A stretch of 64,000 nt of DNA from VRUE01 sp036271315 (lineage in GTDB: Bacteria > Actinomycetota > Thermoleophilia > Solirubrobacterales > 70-9), in the NCBI GenBank assembly GCA_036271315.1, contig DATBAV010000034.1, positions 27,151-91,150 on the forward strand, read 5' to 3'. Below the pieces are notes generated by a model that saw only the letters and a list, made by a program, of their open reading frames with translations, was not told where the DNA came from and made no database searches. Shown piece by piece: positions 8,934 through 18,109 of the stretch (positions within the stretch are counted from its first letter, which is position 1; the number at the start of each line of letters is the position of its first letter). The translations under genes were made by a program, and so were the position numbers.

Positions 8934-8955
8934 TTTTGGCTTTTTGAAGCCAAAA
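8934..8955. repeat. AT-rich perfect inverted repeat between divergent genes
   Basis: Two 9-bp arms (TTTTGGCTT and AAGCCAAAA) enclose a 4-base loop. It lies between the SRPBCC gene (start 8897) and the secreted protein (start 9115). No T-run follows on either strand, so a simple terminator is unlikely; an attenuator or protein site is possible. The rest of the 217-bp gap shows nothing else I can name. Confidence 0.4.
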
Positions 8956-9114
8956 AAGGCCCAGAGTTACACCGATTGATGTAGTCGAAACCGTTCTGCG
9001 GGTTTTCCCCCTTGATGCCGGCGGGTACTGACAGGTACCGTAAAGGCGCGAGGAGATTTAGCGCCATACGCAGGGACGTAATGGGAATCGTCAATGCGAC
9101 CAGAGGAGAGACGA

Positions 9115-11994
9115 ATGGTAAGGCGCTTGATCGCTTGCGCGGTGATGGCACTGTGGCTTGTAGCTGCGGTGTCGGTCGCACAGGCCGACACCCAAGACCT
9201 CATCGAACCACAGAACGAACCACCCACCGCCCAAGACGGTTGGCAGGCGGGTAACTGCACCGAAGAAGGTGCAACGAAGTGCTCGCCGGAAACGCCCAGC
9301 CGGTTCTTCACGCTGGCCGGTGGACACCCGCAGTTCGGTTTCACGCAGTACATCCTCAAACACAAAGTCATCGTCCCGGGCACGCTCGAAGAACCGGAAA
9401 AGGAAATAGAAAAACTGCGGGTCGATATCGAGCCCGGATTCAGCGTCAACCCACGGGCGACGGTGCAATGCCCGCTCGAAACGTTCGAAGTGGACGAGAC
9501 CGCATGCCCGGCCAAATCCCAAGTCGGCCAGGAGGAAGTCACGGTCGCGCTGAATCTCGAAATCCCAAACCCCTTCCCGCCCCCACCCGCGACCCTGCCG
9601 AAAAACTTCGTGGTTGCCCCCAACCCGGCACTCGGAACGCTGGTGCCCCTCTACAACCTCGTGTCCAAAGAAGGCGAACCCGCACTTCTGGGCTTCAAGG
9701 TTGGCAGCGGTACCGAAAAGGAGCCGGTCTACCTTGAAACGGAAGTGGAATGGCAGGGCGATTATCACGAGAGCTTCACGATCAAAACTCCGGACGCGTC
9801 GCCACTCTTCAAGACGCTGAAGAGTCGCCTGGTCAGCTTCGGCCGGTCCGGCAACGGCACCTATCTCACACTCTCAACCACCTGCTTCAGCACCGAGCTG
9901 CCGCCCCACGAACACGCATACTCGACCTTCTTCCGCGCTGAGGAAAGAGGAGAAGAACGGCCGGACTTCCCCAATGGCCTGACGGAAGTGGAGGCGACGA
10001 CCACGCTGCCACCGGGCAATGTGCACACCGGCTGCGCCAAAGTTCCCTTCGACCCCGAACTCGAAGTCTCGCCGGGGGCGACCGAAGTCGACTCTCCGGC
10101 TGGGCCGACGGTGAACACTGAACTGCCCTTCCTCGAACCGGAAGAACCAGAAGAATCGGGAAGCCAGGCCGAGTCGCAACTGCGCAACGCCGAAGTGTCG
10201 CTGCCGCAGGGCATGGGCCTCAACCCCTCCGGGGCCAACGGCCTGCAGTCCTGCACGGACGATCAGTTCGGCGAAGGCACGCGCAATGAAGCAAGTGGCT
10301 GCCCGCCGGGGTCAATAATCGGCACAGCTGAAGTGGAAACACCGCCGCTGCCGCCCGGCTCGCTGAAAGGCCCGGTGTATCTCGGGCAACAGCTCAGCCG
10401 CGATCCGACCTCCGGCGAAGAGTTCCGCTTCTTCGTCGAAGCCAAATCGAAACGATATGGAATCGATGCACGCCTGACCGGGTTTACGGCTGCCGATCCG
10501 AAAACCGGACAGCTGACCACGTCCTTCGAAGAAAACCCACAGGTGCCCTTCGAATCGGTGAAGCTGCATTTCGATGGCTCCAAGAACGTGCTGACCAGCC
10601 CGCCGACCTGTTCGCCGGCGACCTCGACAGGCACGTTTGAACCGTGGTCAACACCGGCCTCGACGGAAGAAGAAACGAGTACCTTCACATTGGCAAGCGC
10701 CCCGGGCGGCGGCACCTGCCCGACGACGCTCGCCGGACGCAAATTCGTCCCCGGCTACACGGCTAAATCGGACAGCACCAAAGCCAATGCCTACAGCCCC
10801 TTCCGGGTCAACATCAACCGGACGGACGGACAGCAGGAGCTGAAGAAGATCGATGTGACCCTGCCAAAGGGTCTCGCCGGCAATCTCAGCGGCATTCCCT
10901 ACTGTCCTGAGTCGGCCATCGTTGCCGCGGCTGCAAGCAGCGGTGCGTCCGAGCAGGCCAGCCCGAGCTGTCCTAGTGCTAGTCAGATCGGGACAACGTC
11001 GACGACGAGCGGCACCGGGTCCAACCCGCTGACCCTCGGCGGCAAGGCCTATCTGGCGGGCCCGTATCGGGGGGCTCCACTATCCCTCGTGACGGTCGCT
11101 CCGGCCCTAGCGGGACCGTTCGACCTCGGCACGGTTGTCGTCAGGGTCGCCCTGTTCGTCGAACCGGAAACCGCCCAGGTTCACGCGGTCTCGGATGAGA
11201 TCCCTGATGTCTATGGTGGCGTGAAGCTGGATATTCGCTCGATCGACGTCAACGTCGACCGAACCAAGTTCATGCACAACCCGACCAACTGTGCTGCCCA
11301 GGCCACCACCGGGTTCATCAATGGTGGCGGTGCAAATCCGACCAACCCGGCGGCGTGGAGCTCCTACGCGGTCTCCTCGCCATTCCAGGCGACTGGCTGC
11401 AAGGGGCTCAGCTTCAAGCCGAAGCTGCATACACGCCTCTTTGGCGGGAAAGGCACGACGACCCGCGGCAAGCATCCCAAGCTGCGGGCAATCCTGGAAG
11501 GAAATGAAAAAGACGCCAACGTGCTGCGTACCGCCCTGGCACTGCCGCACGCGCTGTTCCTCGATCAGGGGAATATCAGGACCGTCTGCACGAGGCCTCA
11601 GTTGGCCTCCGGGACGTGCCCGAAGGCGGCCATTTATGGCCACGCACAGGCGAAGAGCCCGCTGCTTGGCCACGCCCTCAAGGGGCCGGTGTACCTGGTC
11701 TCCTCGAGTCACGAATTGCCTGACCTCCTGGTCGACCTGCGCGGTCAGGTGAACATTCAACTACGCGGCGTGATCAGCTCCAAGCATGGGGGGATCAAGA
11801 CCGTGTTCAACAACACGCCGGACGTGCCAGTGAGCAAGTTCATCCTGCGCATGGAAGGTGGCAAGAAGAAGGGTCTCCTGGTCAATTCCAGGAACCTCTG
11901 CAAAGGCCCACTGTCCTCGGTGCTGAACATCAAGGGGCAGAACGGCAAGAAGGTCAAGAACAACAAGTTGCCGTTGAAGGTGAGCGGCTGTTGA
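9115..11994 (+). CDS. Large secreted Cys-motif repeat protein
   Basis: A 959-residue exported protein. ATG 9115 is chosen because AGAGGAGAG lies 5-12 bp upstream and a signal peptide follows at once (LIACAVMALWLVAAVSVAQA). At least three, probably four, degenerate modules recur. Each has a Cys, then CP-x-S/A-x-x-G and, in the clearest ones, a short stretch ending in G-P-VYL (for example GCPPGSIIGTAEVE with LKGPVYL, and TCPKAAIYGHAQ with LKGPVYL). The C-terminus is Lys-rich and ends VSGC. Glutamate is coded almost only by GAA in the first part, unlike most neighbours. I associate the family with Thermoleophilia; its role is unknown. A strong terminator follows. Confidence 0.8.
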   Translation: MVRRLIACAVMALWLVAAVSVAQADTQDLIEPQNEPPTAQDGWQAGNCTEEGATKCSPETPSRFFTLAGGHPQFGFTQYILKHKVIVPGTLEEPEKEIEKLRVDIEPGFSVNPRATVQCPLETFEVDETACPAKSQVGQEEVTVALNLEIPNPFPPPPATLPKNFVVAPNPALGTLVPLYNLVSKEGEPALLGFKVGSGTEKEPVYLETEVEWQGDYHESFTIKTPDASPLFKTLKSRLVSFGRSGNGTYLTLSTTCFSTELPPHEHAYSTFFRAEERGEERPDFPNGLTEVEATTTLPPGNVHTGCAKVPFDPELEVSPGATEVDSPAGPTVNTELPFLEPEEPEESGSQAESQLRNAEVSLPQGMGLNPSGANGLQSCTDDQFGEGTRNEASGCPPGSIIGTAEVETPPLPPGSLKGPVYLGQQLSRDPTSGEEFRFFVEAKSKRYGIDARLTGFTAADPKTGQLTTSFEENPQVPFESVKLHFDGSKNVLTSPPTCSPATSTGTFEPWSTPASTEEETSTFTLASAPGGGTCPTTLAGRKFVPGYTAKSDSTKANAYSPFRVNINRTDGQQELKKIDVTLPKGLAGNLSGIPYCPESAIVAAAASSGASEQASPSCPSASQIGTTSTTSGTGSNPLTLGGKAYLAGPYRGAPLSLVTVAPALAGPFDLGTVVVRVALFVEPETAQVHAVSDEIPDVYGGVKLDIRSIDVNVDRTKFMHNPTNCAAQATTGFINGGGANPTNPAAWSSYAVSSPFQATGCKGLSFKPKLHTRLFGGKGTTTRGKHPKLRAILEGNEKDANVLRTALALPHALFLDQGNIRTVCTRPQLASGTCPKAAIYGHAQAKSPLLGHALKGPVYLVSSSHELPDLLVDLRGQVNIQLRGVISSKHGGIKTVFNNTPDVPVSKFILRMEGGKKKGLLVNSRNLCKGPLSSVLNIKGQNGKKVKNNKLPLKVSGC

Positions 11995-12021
11995 ACGGGC
12001 GGCGGTAGAGGACGCCTCACC

Positions 12022-12057
12022 ACGGCGCGGCGGGCCTTCGGGCTCGTCGCGCCGTTT
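12022..12057 (+). terminator. Strong GC-rich hairpin with TTCG loop
   Basis: ACGGCGCGGCGGGCC, a TTCG loop, then GGCTCGTCGCGCCGT form a stable stem followed by TTTGCTTT. It lies 28 bp after the large secreted protein and before the convergent permease gene. It fits a Rho-independent terminator for the plus-strand gene. Confidence 0.75.
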
Positions 12058-12070
12058 GCTTTGGCCGCTC

Positions 12071-12937
12071 TCAGGCGGCGGCGGGAAGCGGGGCCGCCGT
12101 GATTCGTCTGGCCGGGATCAGCAGCGCCGAGGCGCAGACCATGACGAAGGCGCTCGCTTGAAGGACGAGGCCAAGCGGGCTGGCGGCGAGCGGATCGCCG
12201 AAGACGAGTACGCCGGCGGCGATTTGGGCCGCGTTTGCGATCAACCCGATCAAGCCGATCGTCTCGATCGCGCCGCCGCGCTGAAGTGCCGCCGCGGCCG
12301 CGTACTGGGCGCCGATCCCGGCAATCATCGTCAGCGCGACCCAGGGTGCCAGCACCGCAAGCGAGACACCGCTTGCCCCGGTCAATCCCTTGATCGCGAC
12401 GCCGGCAAGCGCGAAGAGGATGCCGGCGACGGCGGCGAGCGTGATCTCGCTGCGCTTGGAGAAGCGCGCCGAGCGGTGGCCGAGGGCGAGCCCGATCGCG
12501 AGCAGCGCGAGGCCGCCCTCGAAGCCGAGCATGCCGCCGACCTCAAAGCCGGAGTGATCGCCGCTGAAGTGGGGGACAGTGACGACGAGCAGGGCGAGGC
12601 CGGCGCCGCCGAGCAGCAGGGCCAGCCATTGGCGCGGCTCGACCGCGTCGCCGAAGACCCGCTGCGCCATCACCGCGAGGGTGACGGCGCCGCCGGCGAG
12701 CACGGCTTGGACGATCGAGATCGGCGCCATCGAGAGGGCGGCGATGTGGACGAACCAGGCCACCGCCGCGATTCCCCAGCCGGCGGCGAACCAGGGGGAG
12801 GAGGCGAGGTTGCGGGCGCTGCGCAGCGGTTCCTGCAGTCGCACCGGCGCGGCGTGGTGGCAGCCCCGGTGCTTGAACAGCGAGGCGAGATTGGTCAGCA
12901 GCGCCGCGGCAACCGCGAGGCCGATCCCTATCTGCAT
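12071..12937 (-). CDS. DMT-superfamily / NIPA-like membrane permease
   Basis: A 288-residue integral membrane protein with about nine or ten hydrophobic segments, starting MQIGIGLAVAAALLTNLASL. The paired-helix layout and IVQAVLAGGAVTLAVMAQRVFGD-type segment resemble EamA/DMT permeases and Mg2+-transporter-like (NIPA) proteins. The substrate is not predictable. It is the last gene of a minus-strand run, 21 bp after the zinc-ribbon protein, which itself overlaps the helicase by 4 bp. The C-terminus is short and Ala/Pro-rich. Confidence 0.75.
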   Translation of the reverse strand: MQIGIGLAVAAALLTNLASLFKHRGCHHAAPVRLQEPLRSARNLASSPWFAAGWGIAAVAWFVHIAALSMAPISIVQAVLAGGAVTLAVMAQRVFGDAVEPRQWLALLLGGAGLALLVVTVPHFSGDHSGFEVGGMLGFEGGLALLAIGLALGHRSARFSKRSEITLAAVAGILFALAGVAIKGLTGASGVSLAVLAPWVALTMIAGIGAQYAAAAALQRGGAIETIGLIGLIANAAQIAAGVLVFGDPLAASPLGLVLQASAFVMVCASALLIPARRITAAPLPAAA

Positions 12938-12958
12938 GAGCCCGCCGCCATGCCCTTC

Positions 12959-13357
12959 CTATCGGCGGCTAATCGCCCGACGCTTAGCCCGCGCCTCCTC
13001 GGAGGTTGGCGGCGGGTCGGGAAGCTCGAGCCGGCGACGGGCTCGGGTGACCGCCGATACCGAGGTGCGACAGGCGCGGGCGATGATCCCATCGGTCTGG
13101 TCCGGGGTGCGGCTGACCTCGAACTCGATCAGCGCGGCACGCCGCATCTTTGCCCGCTCGGCGATCGGGCTGCCGCTGGGCACCGCGTCTAGCGCCGCCT
13201 CGGCGGCGCGCTCGCGCCGGCAGACCAGGCAGTAGGTGCCCTCGGCCGACTTGACCCAGGAGCTCGGCATCGGCACCGACTTGCCGTCGATGCTGCCGGC
13301 GCTGACGCCGCAGCCTTCGCAGGTCCACTTCTTCGCGGCAGTGGCGGCGGGGCTCAT
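12959..13357 (-). CDS. Zinc-ribbon plus helix-turn-helix protein
   Basis: A 132-residue basic protein. Two CxxC pairs (WTCEGCGV near residue 12 and YCLVCRRE near residue 42) form a likely zinc ribbon. Residues of about 75-110 (FEVSRTPDQTDGIIARACRTSVSAVTRARRRL) look like a helix-turn-helix. A DNA- or RNA-binding role is inferred. Its ATG overlaps the helicase stop as ATGA, so translation is probably coupled to the DEAD-box gene. Confidence 0.65.
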   Translation of the reverse strand: MSPAATAAKKWTCEGCGVSAGSIDGKSVPMPSSWVKSAEGTYCLVCRRERAAEAALDAVPSGSPIAERAKMRRAALIEFEVSRTPDQTDGIIARACRTSVSAVTRARRRLELPDPPPTSEEARAKRRAISRR

Positions 13358-14583
13358 GCGGACACCTTGGGCCGGCGATTGCGCCGCCGGCGTCGTGAGC
13401 GCTGACCCGAGCCCGACCCCGGCTTCTGGCCCGAGGCGGACTTCCCATTGGACTGCCGCTCGGGCTTGGCGAGGTGGCCGAGGTTCTGCTCGAACTCCTC
13501 GATCAGGCCGAGGTCGCGGGCGATGCTGCGCATCTCCGCGGCCTGGTCGGTGAGCACAAAGCTCGTGCCGGCACCACGGGCGCCGGCACGACCGGTGCGG
13601 CCGACCCGGTGGACGTAAGAATCGCGATCGCCGGGGGCGTCGAAGTTGATTACGTGGGCGATGTCGGCGACATCGATCCCGCGGGCGGCCACGTCGGTGG
13701 CGACCAGGACTTCGACATCGCCGCGCTCGAAGCGGGAGAGAGCGCGTTCGCGCTGTCCCTGGCTCTTGTCGCCGTGCATGGCGACGGCCTCGAGTTCGCG
13801 GCTGCGCAGGCGTTTGACCAGGCGGTCGGCGCCGCGCTTGGTGCGGACGAAGACCAGGGTGCGGCCGCCGTCCGGCCCGCGCAGCTCGCCCGCCAGGTGG
13901 TCGAGCTTGGCCGCCTGGGAGTCGACGTGGACGAAGCGATGTTCGATCTCGGCCTCGTGGTCCTCGGGCGCGGCGTGGGTGTGGTGGCGCGGGTCGCGGG
14001 TATAGGCGGCGGCGAGTTTGCCGGTCGCCCCCTCGAGCGTTGCCGAGAAGAAGAGCGTCTGTCGTCCCGCCGGCGTCTGACCGACGATGCGGCTGACCGC
14101 CGGCTTGAATCCCATGTCGAGCATCCGGTCGGCCTCGTCGAGGACGAGCACCTTGACGTTGCGCAGGCTGATAGCGCCGCGGGCGATCAGGTCCTCGAGT
14201 CGGCCCGGGGTGGCGACGATGATGTTGGCGCGCTGGGCGGCCTTGACCTGGGGGCCGAAGCCGACGCCGCCGTAGACGGCAGCGATGTGCAGGTTGCGGG
14301 CCCGGGCGACACCGTCAAGCTCGTCGACGATCTGGCTGGCGAGCTCGCGGGTCGGCGCCAGGACCAGGGCGGAGGGGCGCTTGGCGCCCTGCTCGACCAG
14401 GTCGACTAGCGGGATGCCGAAGGCGAGCGTCTTGCCCGATCCGGTCGGGGACTGGACCAGCAGGTCGTGACCGGCGAGCGCGTCGCGGACCACCAGTTGC
14501 TGGACGGGGAAGGGCTGAGTGATGTCGCGCTCGGCGAGCGCGCGCACCACGGCTTTAGAAATGCCGAGGTCGGCAAAAGACAC
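13354..14583 (-). CDS. DEAD-box ATP-dependent RNA helicase
   Basis: A 409-residue RhlE/DeaD-type helicase that unwinds RNA duplexes with ATP. In order it shows a Q-motif region (FADLGISKAVV), motif I SPTGSGKT, motif Ia APTRELA, motif II DEAD (VLVLDEADRMLDMGF), motif III FSAT, and the C-terminal lobe with ATDVAARGIDV and HRVGRTGRAG. The tail is Arg-rich (RSRRRRRNRRPK), as in many actinobacterial members, and likely binds RNA. It leads a three-gene operon with the zinc-ribbon protein and the permease. The 211-bp gap to the divergent GMC gene should hold both promoters; I see no clear sites. Confidence 0.95.
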   Translation of the reverse strand: MSFADLGISKAVVRALAERDITQPFPVQQLVVRDALAGHDLLVQSPTGSGKTLAFGIPLVDLVEQGAKRPSALVLAPTRELASQIVDELDGVARARNLHIAAVYGGVGFGPQVKAAQRANIIVATPGRLEDLIARGAISLRNVKVLVLDEADRMLDMGFKPAVSRIVGQTPAGRQTLFFSATLEGATGKLAAAYTRDPRHHTHAAPEDHEAEIEHRFVHVDSQAAKLDHLAGELRGPDGGRTLVFVRTKRGADRLVKRLRSRELEAVAMHGDKSQGQRERALSRFERGDVEVLVATDVAARGIDVADIAHVINFDAPGDRDSYVHRVGRTGRAGARGAGTSFVLTDQAAEMRSIARDLGLIEEFEQNLGHLAKPERQSNGKSASGQKPGSGSGQRSRRRRRNRRPKVSA

Positions 14584-14794
14584 GATGTAAATGACTCCTT
14601 ATTTTGCGATTCAGGGAGATCCAGCGACCCCTAAATGCAAAGCAGAGCACGGAGGGAACGGAACCTCTCGGGTGGCGGTTTGGCCAAACCCGACCTCTTC
14701 ACCGTAGCAGCCGGTTAAGAAATTGCCCGCAATCGGCCACTTCGGGCGTACACTCGCCAGGACGCATTTGGGTGTCAATGGGAAGGAGCGGTGG

Positions 14795-16375
14795 ATGTAC
14801 GACTACGTGATCGTGGGTGCCGGATCGGCGGGTTGCGTGCTGGCGGCGCGGCTCTCCGAGGACCCGGACACCAGCGTGCTCCTGCTCGAGGCGGGGCCGC
14901 CGGATTCCAACCAGAACATCCACGTGCCGCTTGGCTACCTGCAGCTCGCCCGCACCGAGGTCGACTGGGACTACGCCTCGGCCCCGGAGCCCAACTGCAA
15001 CGGCCGCCGCGTCTCGCTGCCGCGTGGCCGCGTGCTCGGCGGCTCCTCCTCGGTCAACGCGATGGTCTACATCCGCGGCAACCGTCGCGACTACGACGAT
15101 TGGGGCACGCCCGGCTGGGCTTGGGACGATCTCTTCCCCTACTTCCTCAAGGCCGAGGACAACGAGCGCGGCGCCTCCGACTGGCACGCGGTCGGCGGCC
15201 CGCTGCCGGTCTCCGACCAGCGTTCCGGCAACAAGATCACTCCTGCCTTCGTCGAGGCTGGGGCGGAAGCGGGCCTGGCCCGAAACGACGACTTCAACGG
15301 CGCCGAGCAGGACGGGGTCGGCATGTATCAGGTGACCCAGCGCGGCGGCATGCGCGCCAGCGCCGCCGTCTCCTACCTGCACCCGGCGGGCGAGCGCCCC
15401 AACCTGACCGTGATGCCCTTCACCCAGGTCAGCCGCGTCCTCTTCGAGGGCAAGCGGGCGGTCGGGGTCGAGGCGAGCCGGCTGGGCGAGGCGCAGGAGC
15501 TGCGCGCCGAGCGCGAGGTGATCCTCTGCGGCGGCGCCTACAACTCGCCGCAGCTGCTGATGCTCTCCGGCATCGGCCCGGCCGAGCACCTGGCGATGCG
15601 CGAAATCGAGCCGCTGCTCGACCAGCCCGCGGTGGGCGAGAACCTCGGCGACCATCCCGCCACCTACACCGTCTTCACCACGCCGGAGCCGGAGAGCCTG
15701 CTGCAGGCGCTGGAGCCGGCGGCGATGGCCGAGTTCGAGGCCTCCCAGACCGGTCCCTTCGCCTCCAACCTGGCCGAGTCCGGCGGCTTCGCCCGGGTCG
15801 GCGAGGGGGCTGAGGCACCCGACGTGCAGTTCCACGTCGCCCCGGTCCAGATCGTCGACGAGGGGATGGCGGACCCGCAGGCGCACGGGGTCTGGGTCTC
15901 GCCCTGTCTGCTGACCGCCGAGAGCCGCGGTTCGGTGCGCCTCGCCTCGGCCGACCCGACCGCGAAGCCGATCATCCGCAACGGCTTCTACGAAGCCGAG
16001 GCCGACCTGCCGCGGATGATGTCGGCGGTGCGCCTGGCGGCGGAGATCTGTGCCCAGCCGGCCTTCAAGCCCTACGCCGCCGAGCTCTTCACCGGACCGG
16101 CCGACGATTCCGACGACGCCCTGCGCGCCCACATCGCCGCGACCACGTACGAGGTTTACCACCCGGTAGGCACCTGCGCGATTGGCTCGGTGGTCGATGC
16201 CGAGCTGCGGGTCGAGGGCACCGAGGCGCTGCGCGTCGTCGATGCCTCGGTGATGCCGACCGTGCCGCGCGGCAACACCAACGCCCCGACGATCGCCGTA
16301 GCCGAGCGCGCCGCCGACCTGATCCGCCACGGCAAAGCGGTCGCGGCCGAAGCGGACGCGACGGCCGCCCTCTAG
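14795..16375 (+). CDS. GMC-family FAD-dependent oxidoreductase (choline-dehydrogenase-like)
   Basis: A 526-residue flavoprotein that oxidises alcohols. The start ATG 14795 follows GGAAGGAG at 14781-14788. The FAD-binding DYVIVGAGSAGCVLAARL opens the protein, and the GMC signature region reads RGRVLGGSSSVNAMVYIRG. The active-site histidine lies in YHPVGTCAIG, and the closing segment is VVDASVMPTVPRGNTNAPTI. Length is typical. Closest by pattern to choline dehydrogenase, but no betaine genes adjoin, so the alcohol substrate is open. Confidence 0.9.
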   Translation: MYDYVIVGAGSAGCVLAARLSEDPDTSVLLLEAGPPDSNQNIHVPLGYLQLARTEVDWDYASAPEPNCNGRRVSLPRGRVLGGSSSVNAMVYIRGNRRDYDDWGTPGWAWDDLFPYFLKAEDNERGASDWHAVGGPLPVSDQRSGNKITPAFVEAGAEAGLARNDDFNGAEQDGVGMYQVTQRGGMRASAAVSYLHPAGERPNLTVMPFTQVSRVLFEGKRAVGVEASRLGEAQELRAEREVILCGGAYNSPQLLMLSGIGPAEHLAMREIEPLLDQPAVGENLGDHPATYTVFTTPEPESLLQALEPAAMAEFEASQTGPFASNLAESGGFARVGEGAEAPDVQFHVAPVQIVDEGMADPQAHGVWVSPCLLTAESRGSVRLASADPTAKPIIRNGFYEAEADLPRMMSAVRLAAEICAQPAFKPYAAELFTGPADDSDDALRAHIAATTYEVYHPVGTCAIGSVVDAELRVEGTEALRVVDASVMPTVPRGNTNAPTIAVAERAADLIRHGKAVAAEADATAAL

Positions 16376-16390
16376 CCCGGCGCCTCGGCC

Positions 16391-16717
16391 TCAGTGGCCG
16401 CCGCCATGGCCGTGGCCACCACCGCCCCCGCCACCGTGGCCACCGTGTGCATGGCCGTAGTGGTGTCCTGCGGCGTTGCCGCCGTAAGCGCCGCCATCGC
16501 CGGAAAGACCGATCGGTGGCCGTTTCCAGCGTGCCGCTAGAGCATCCCGCTCCGACTCCGGAAAGCCGGTGAGGAATTTGCAGAAGCCGAGGCGACGTTG
16601 GGCCACCTCGACCGTGCGACCGGTCGCCGCAACTTCCCGTGCCCACTGGACCGCGTCATCCTCGAAGTCGAACTTCTCCTGCCATTTGCCGTCGAAGCCG
16701 ACGATGAAGCTCGCCAT
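16391..16717 (-). CDS. Small protein with His/Gly-rich tail
   Basis: A 108-residue protein of two parts. The first 65 residues are a compact region beginning MASFIVGFDGKWQEKF. The last 30 residues are made almost only of His and Gly (GHAHGGHGGGGG and GHGHGGGH), a likely Ni2+, Zn2+ or Co2+ binding tail. The family is not recognised. It lies downstream of amtB on the same strand, separated by a strong hairpin, so it is probably transcribed on its own. Confidence 0.6.
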   Translation of the reverse strand: MASFIVGFDGKWQEKFDFEDDAVQWAREVAATGRTVEVAQRRLGFCKFLTGFPESERDALAARWKRPPIGLSGDGGAYGGNAAGHHYGHAHGGHGGGGGGGHGHGGGH

Positions 16718-16747
16718 GGAGGAATGGTGGCATCGATTGGCGCCGAG

Positions 16748-16786
16748 TGAACGGTTGACCCCCGCATACGGGGGGCAAATCGTTCA
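16748..16786. terminator. Hairpin after amtB
   Basis: TGAACG ... CGTTCA arms enclose a second stem of CCCCCG and CGGGGG around CATA. It lies 12 bp past the amtB stop on the minus strand. No T-run follows, so it is either a Rho-assisted 3' end or a stabilising hairpin. Confidence 0.5.
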
Positions 16787-16798
16787 GCCGATACCCAT

Positions 16799-18109
16799 CT
16801 AGCCCGGATCGGCGACCGGGACCGGGGCGCCGCCGCCGTCCTCGGGGAAGACGAGGATCGCGCCCTCGCCGGTGACGTAGGCCTCCTCGCCGTGCTGGGC
16901 GACGTCCATGCCGAGCGCCTCCTCGTGCTCTGAGGCGCGCAGCGGCATGAACACGCCGATCAGCTTGAGCAGGACGAAGGTGGCGAGGAAGGCGTAGGTG
17001 GGCCCGGCCAGGGCTGCCAGCGCCTGGTCGCCGAGCTGGGACGCGTTGCCGTAGAAGAGGCCGTTGGAGACGCCGTTCCAGGAGAGCTCGGCGAAGAAGC
17101 CGATGAAGAGGATGCCGAAGAAGCCGGCCGTGCCGTGGGCGGCGAGCACGTCGAGCGTCTCGTCGACCCGGGTGCGGGTGCGCCAGACGATGATCGCGTA
17201 GCTGGGCAGGGCGGCGAGGCCGCCGAGCAGCATCGCCCAGCCGGGGCTGATGAAGCCACCGGCCGGGGTTATCGCGACGCAGCCGACGACGATCGCGGTG
17301 GCAGCGCCGATCGCGGTCACCTTGCGGCCGCGCAGCAGGTCGAGGCCGAACCAGACGACCAGGGTGCAGGCCGGCGTCAGCAGCGTGTTGGTGAAAGCGA
17401 GCACGCTGGGGTTTCCGGTCGAGAAGCCGCTGCCGCCGTTGAAGCCGAACCAGCCGAACCAGAGCAGGCCGGCGCCGAGCAGGACGTAGACGGCGTTGTG
17501 GGGGAGCAGTGCCTGGCGGCCGTAGTCCTTGCGGGCGCCGACGACCAGGGCCGCCGCCAGGGCGGAGAAGCCCGAGCCCATCTCGACCGGCACGCCGCCG
17601 GCGAAGTCGAGCGTGCCGTTCGCCTGCAGCCAGCCGCCGCCGAAGGCCCAGTGGGCGAGCACGGCGTAGACGCAGACCGACCAGAGCGCGGCAAAGACGA
17701 GGAAGGCACCGAAGCGCATCCGCTCGACCACCGCGCCCGAGACCAGAGCCACGGTGATGATGCAGAAGGTCGCCTGGAAGGCCATGAAGACGAGGTGGGG
17801 GATCGCCGTCCCTTCGCGCGGAGCGAAGTCGACGCCGTGCAGGCCGACATAGCCGAGGCCGCCGATCAGCGCGCCGCTGCCATCGAAGGCGAGCGAGTAG
17901 CCGACCAGAGCCCAGGTGACCATCGCCACCGCGATCGCGCCGACGCACATCATGAAGGTGTTGAGCGTGTTCTTCGAGCGCACCAGGCCGGCGTAGAAGA
18001 GCCCGAGCGCCGGGGTCATCATCAGCACCAGCGCCGTCGCGATCAGCATCCAGGCGGTGTCGCCGGTGTCGATCCCGGATGCAGCGGCGAGGACGGCCGC
18101 CGGGCTCAC
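16799..18109 (-). CDS. amtB: Ammonium transporter AmtB
   Basis: A 436-residue Amt/Mep/Rh channel with about eleven membrane segments and the signature region around LLWFGWFGFNGGSG. It moves ammonium across the cytoplasmic membrane. At the first twin-histidine site the sequence is GGVPVEMGSG, so the pore His is replaced by Glu176. The second, in DVLAAHGTAG (His325), is kept. A Glu-His pore is known from some fungal Mep proteins. The C-terminus is longer than usual and ends in an acidic/Pro segment. It overlaps glnK by 4 bp, matching the usual P-II regulation of Amt. Confidence 0.95.
   Translation of the reverse strand: MSPAAVLAAASGIDTGDTAWMLIATALVLMMTPALGLFYAGLVRSKNTLNTFMMCVGAIAVAMVTWALVGYSLAFDGSGALIGGLGYVGLHGVDFAPREGTAIPHLVFMAFQATFCIITVALVSGAVVERMRFGAFLVFAALWSVCVYAVLAHWAFGGGWLQANGTLDFAGGVPVEMGSGFSALAAALVVGARKDYGRQALLPHNAVYVLLGAGLLWFGWFGFNGGSGFSTGNPSVLAFTNTLLTPACTLVVWFGLDLLRGRKVTAIGAATAIVVGCVAITPAGGFISPGWAMLLGGLAALPSYAIIVWRTRTRVDETLDVLAAHGTAGFFGILFIGFFAELSWNGVSNGLFYGNASQLGDQALAALAGPTYAFLATFVLLKLIGVFMPLRASEHEEALGMDVAQHGEEAYVTGEGAILVFPEDGGGAPVPVADPG

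Noticed and set aside
8934..8955. Rho-independent terminator
   Set aside because: The stem is AT-rich, lies between divergent gene starts, and no T-run follows on either strand.
14699..16330. 543-codon minus-strand frame opposite the GMC oxidoreductase
   Set aside because: The plus strand has all GMC motifs and a ribosome site; the opposite frame has low-complexity composition only.
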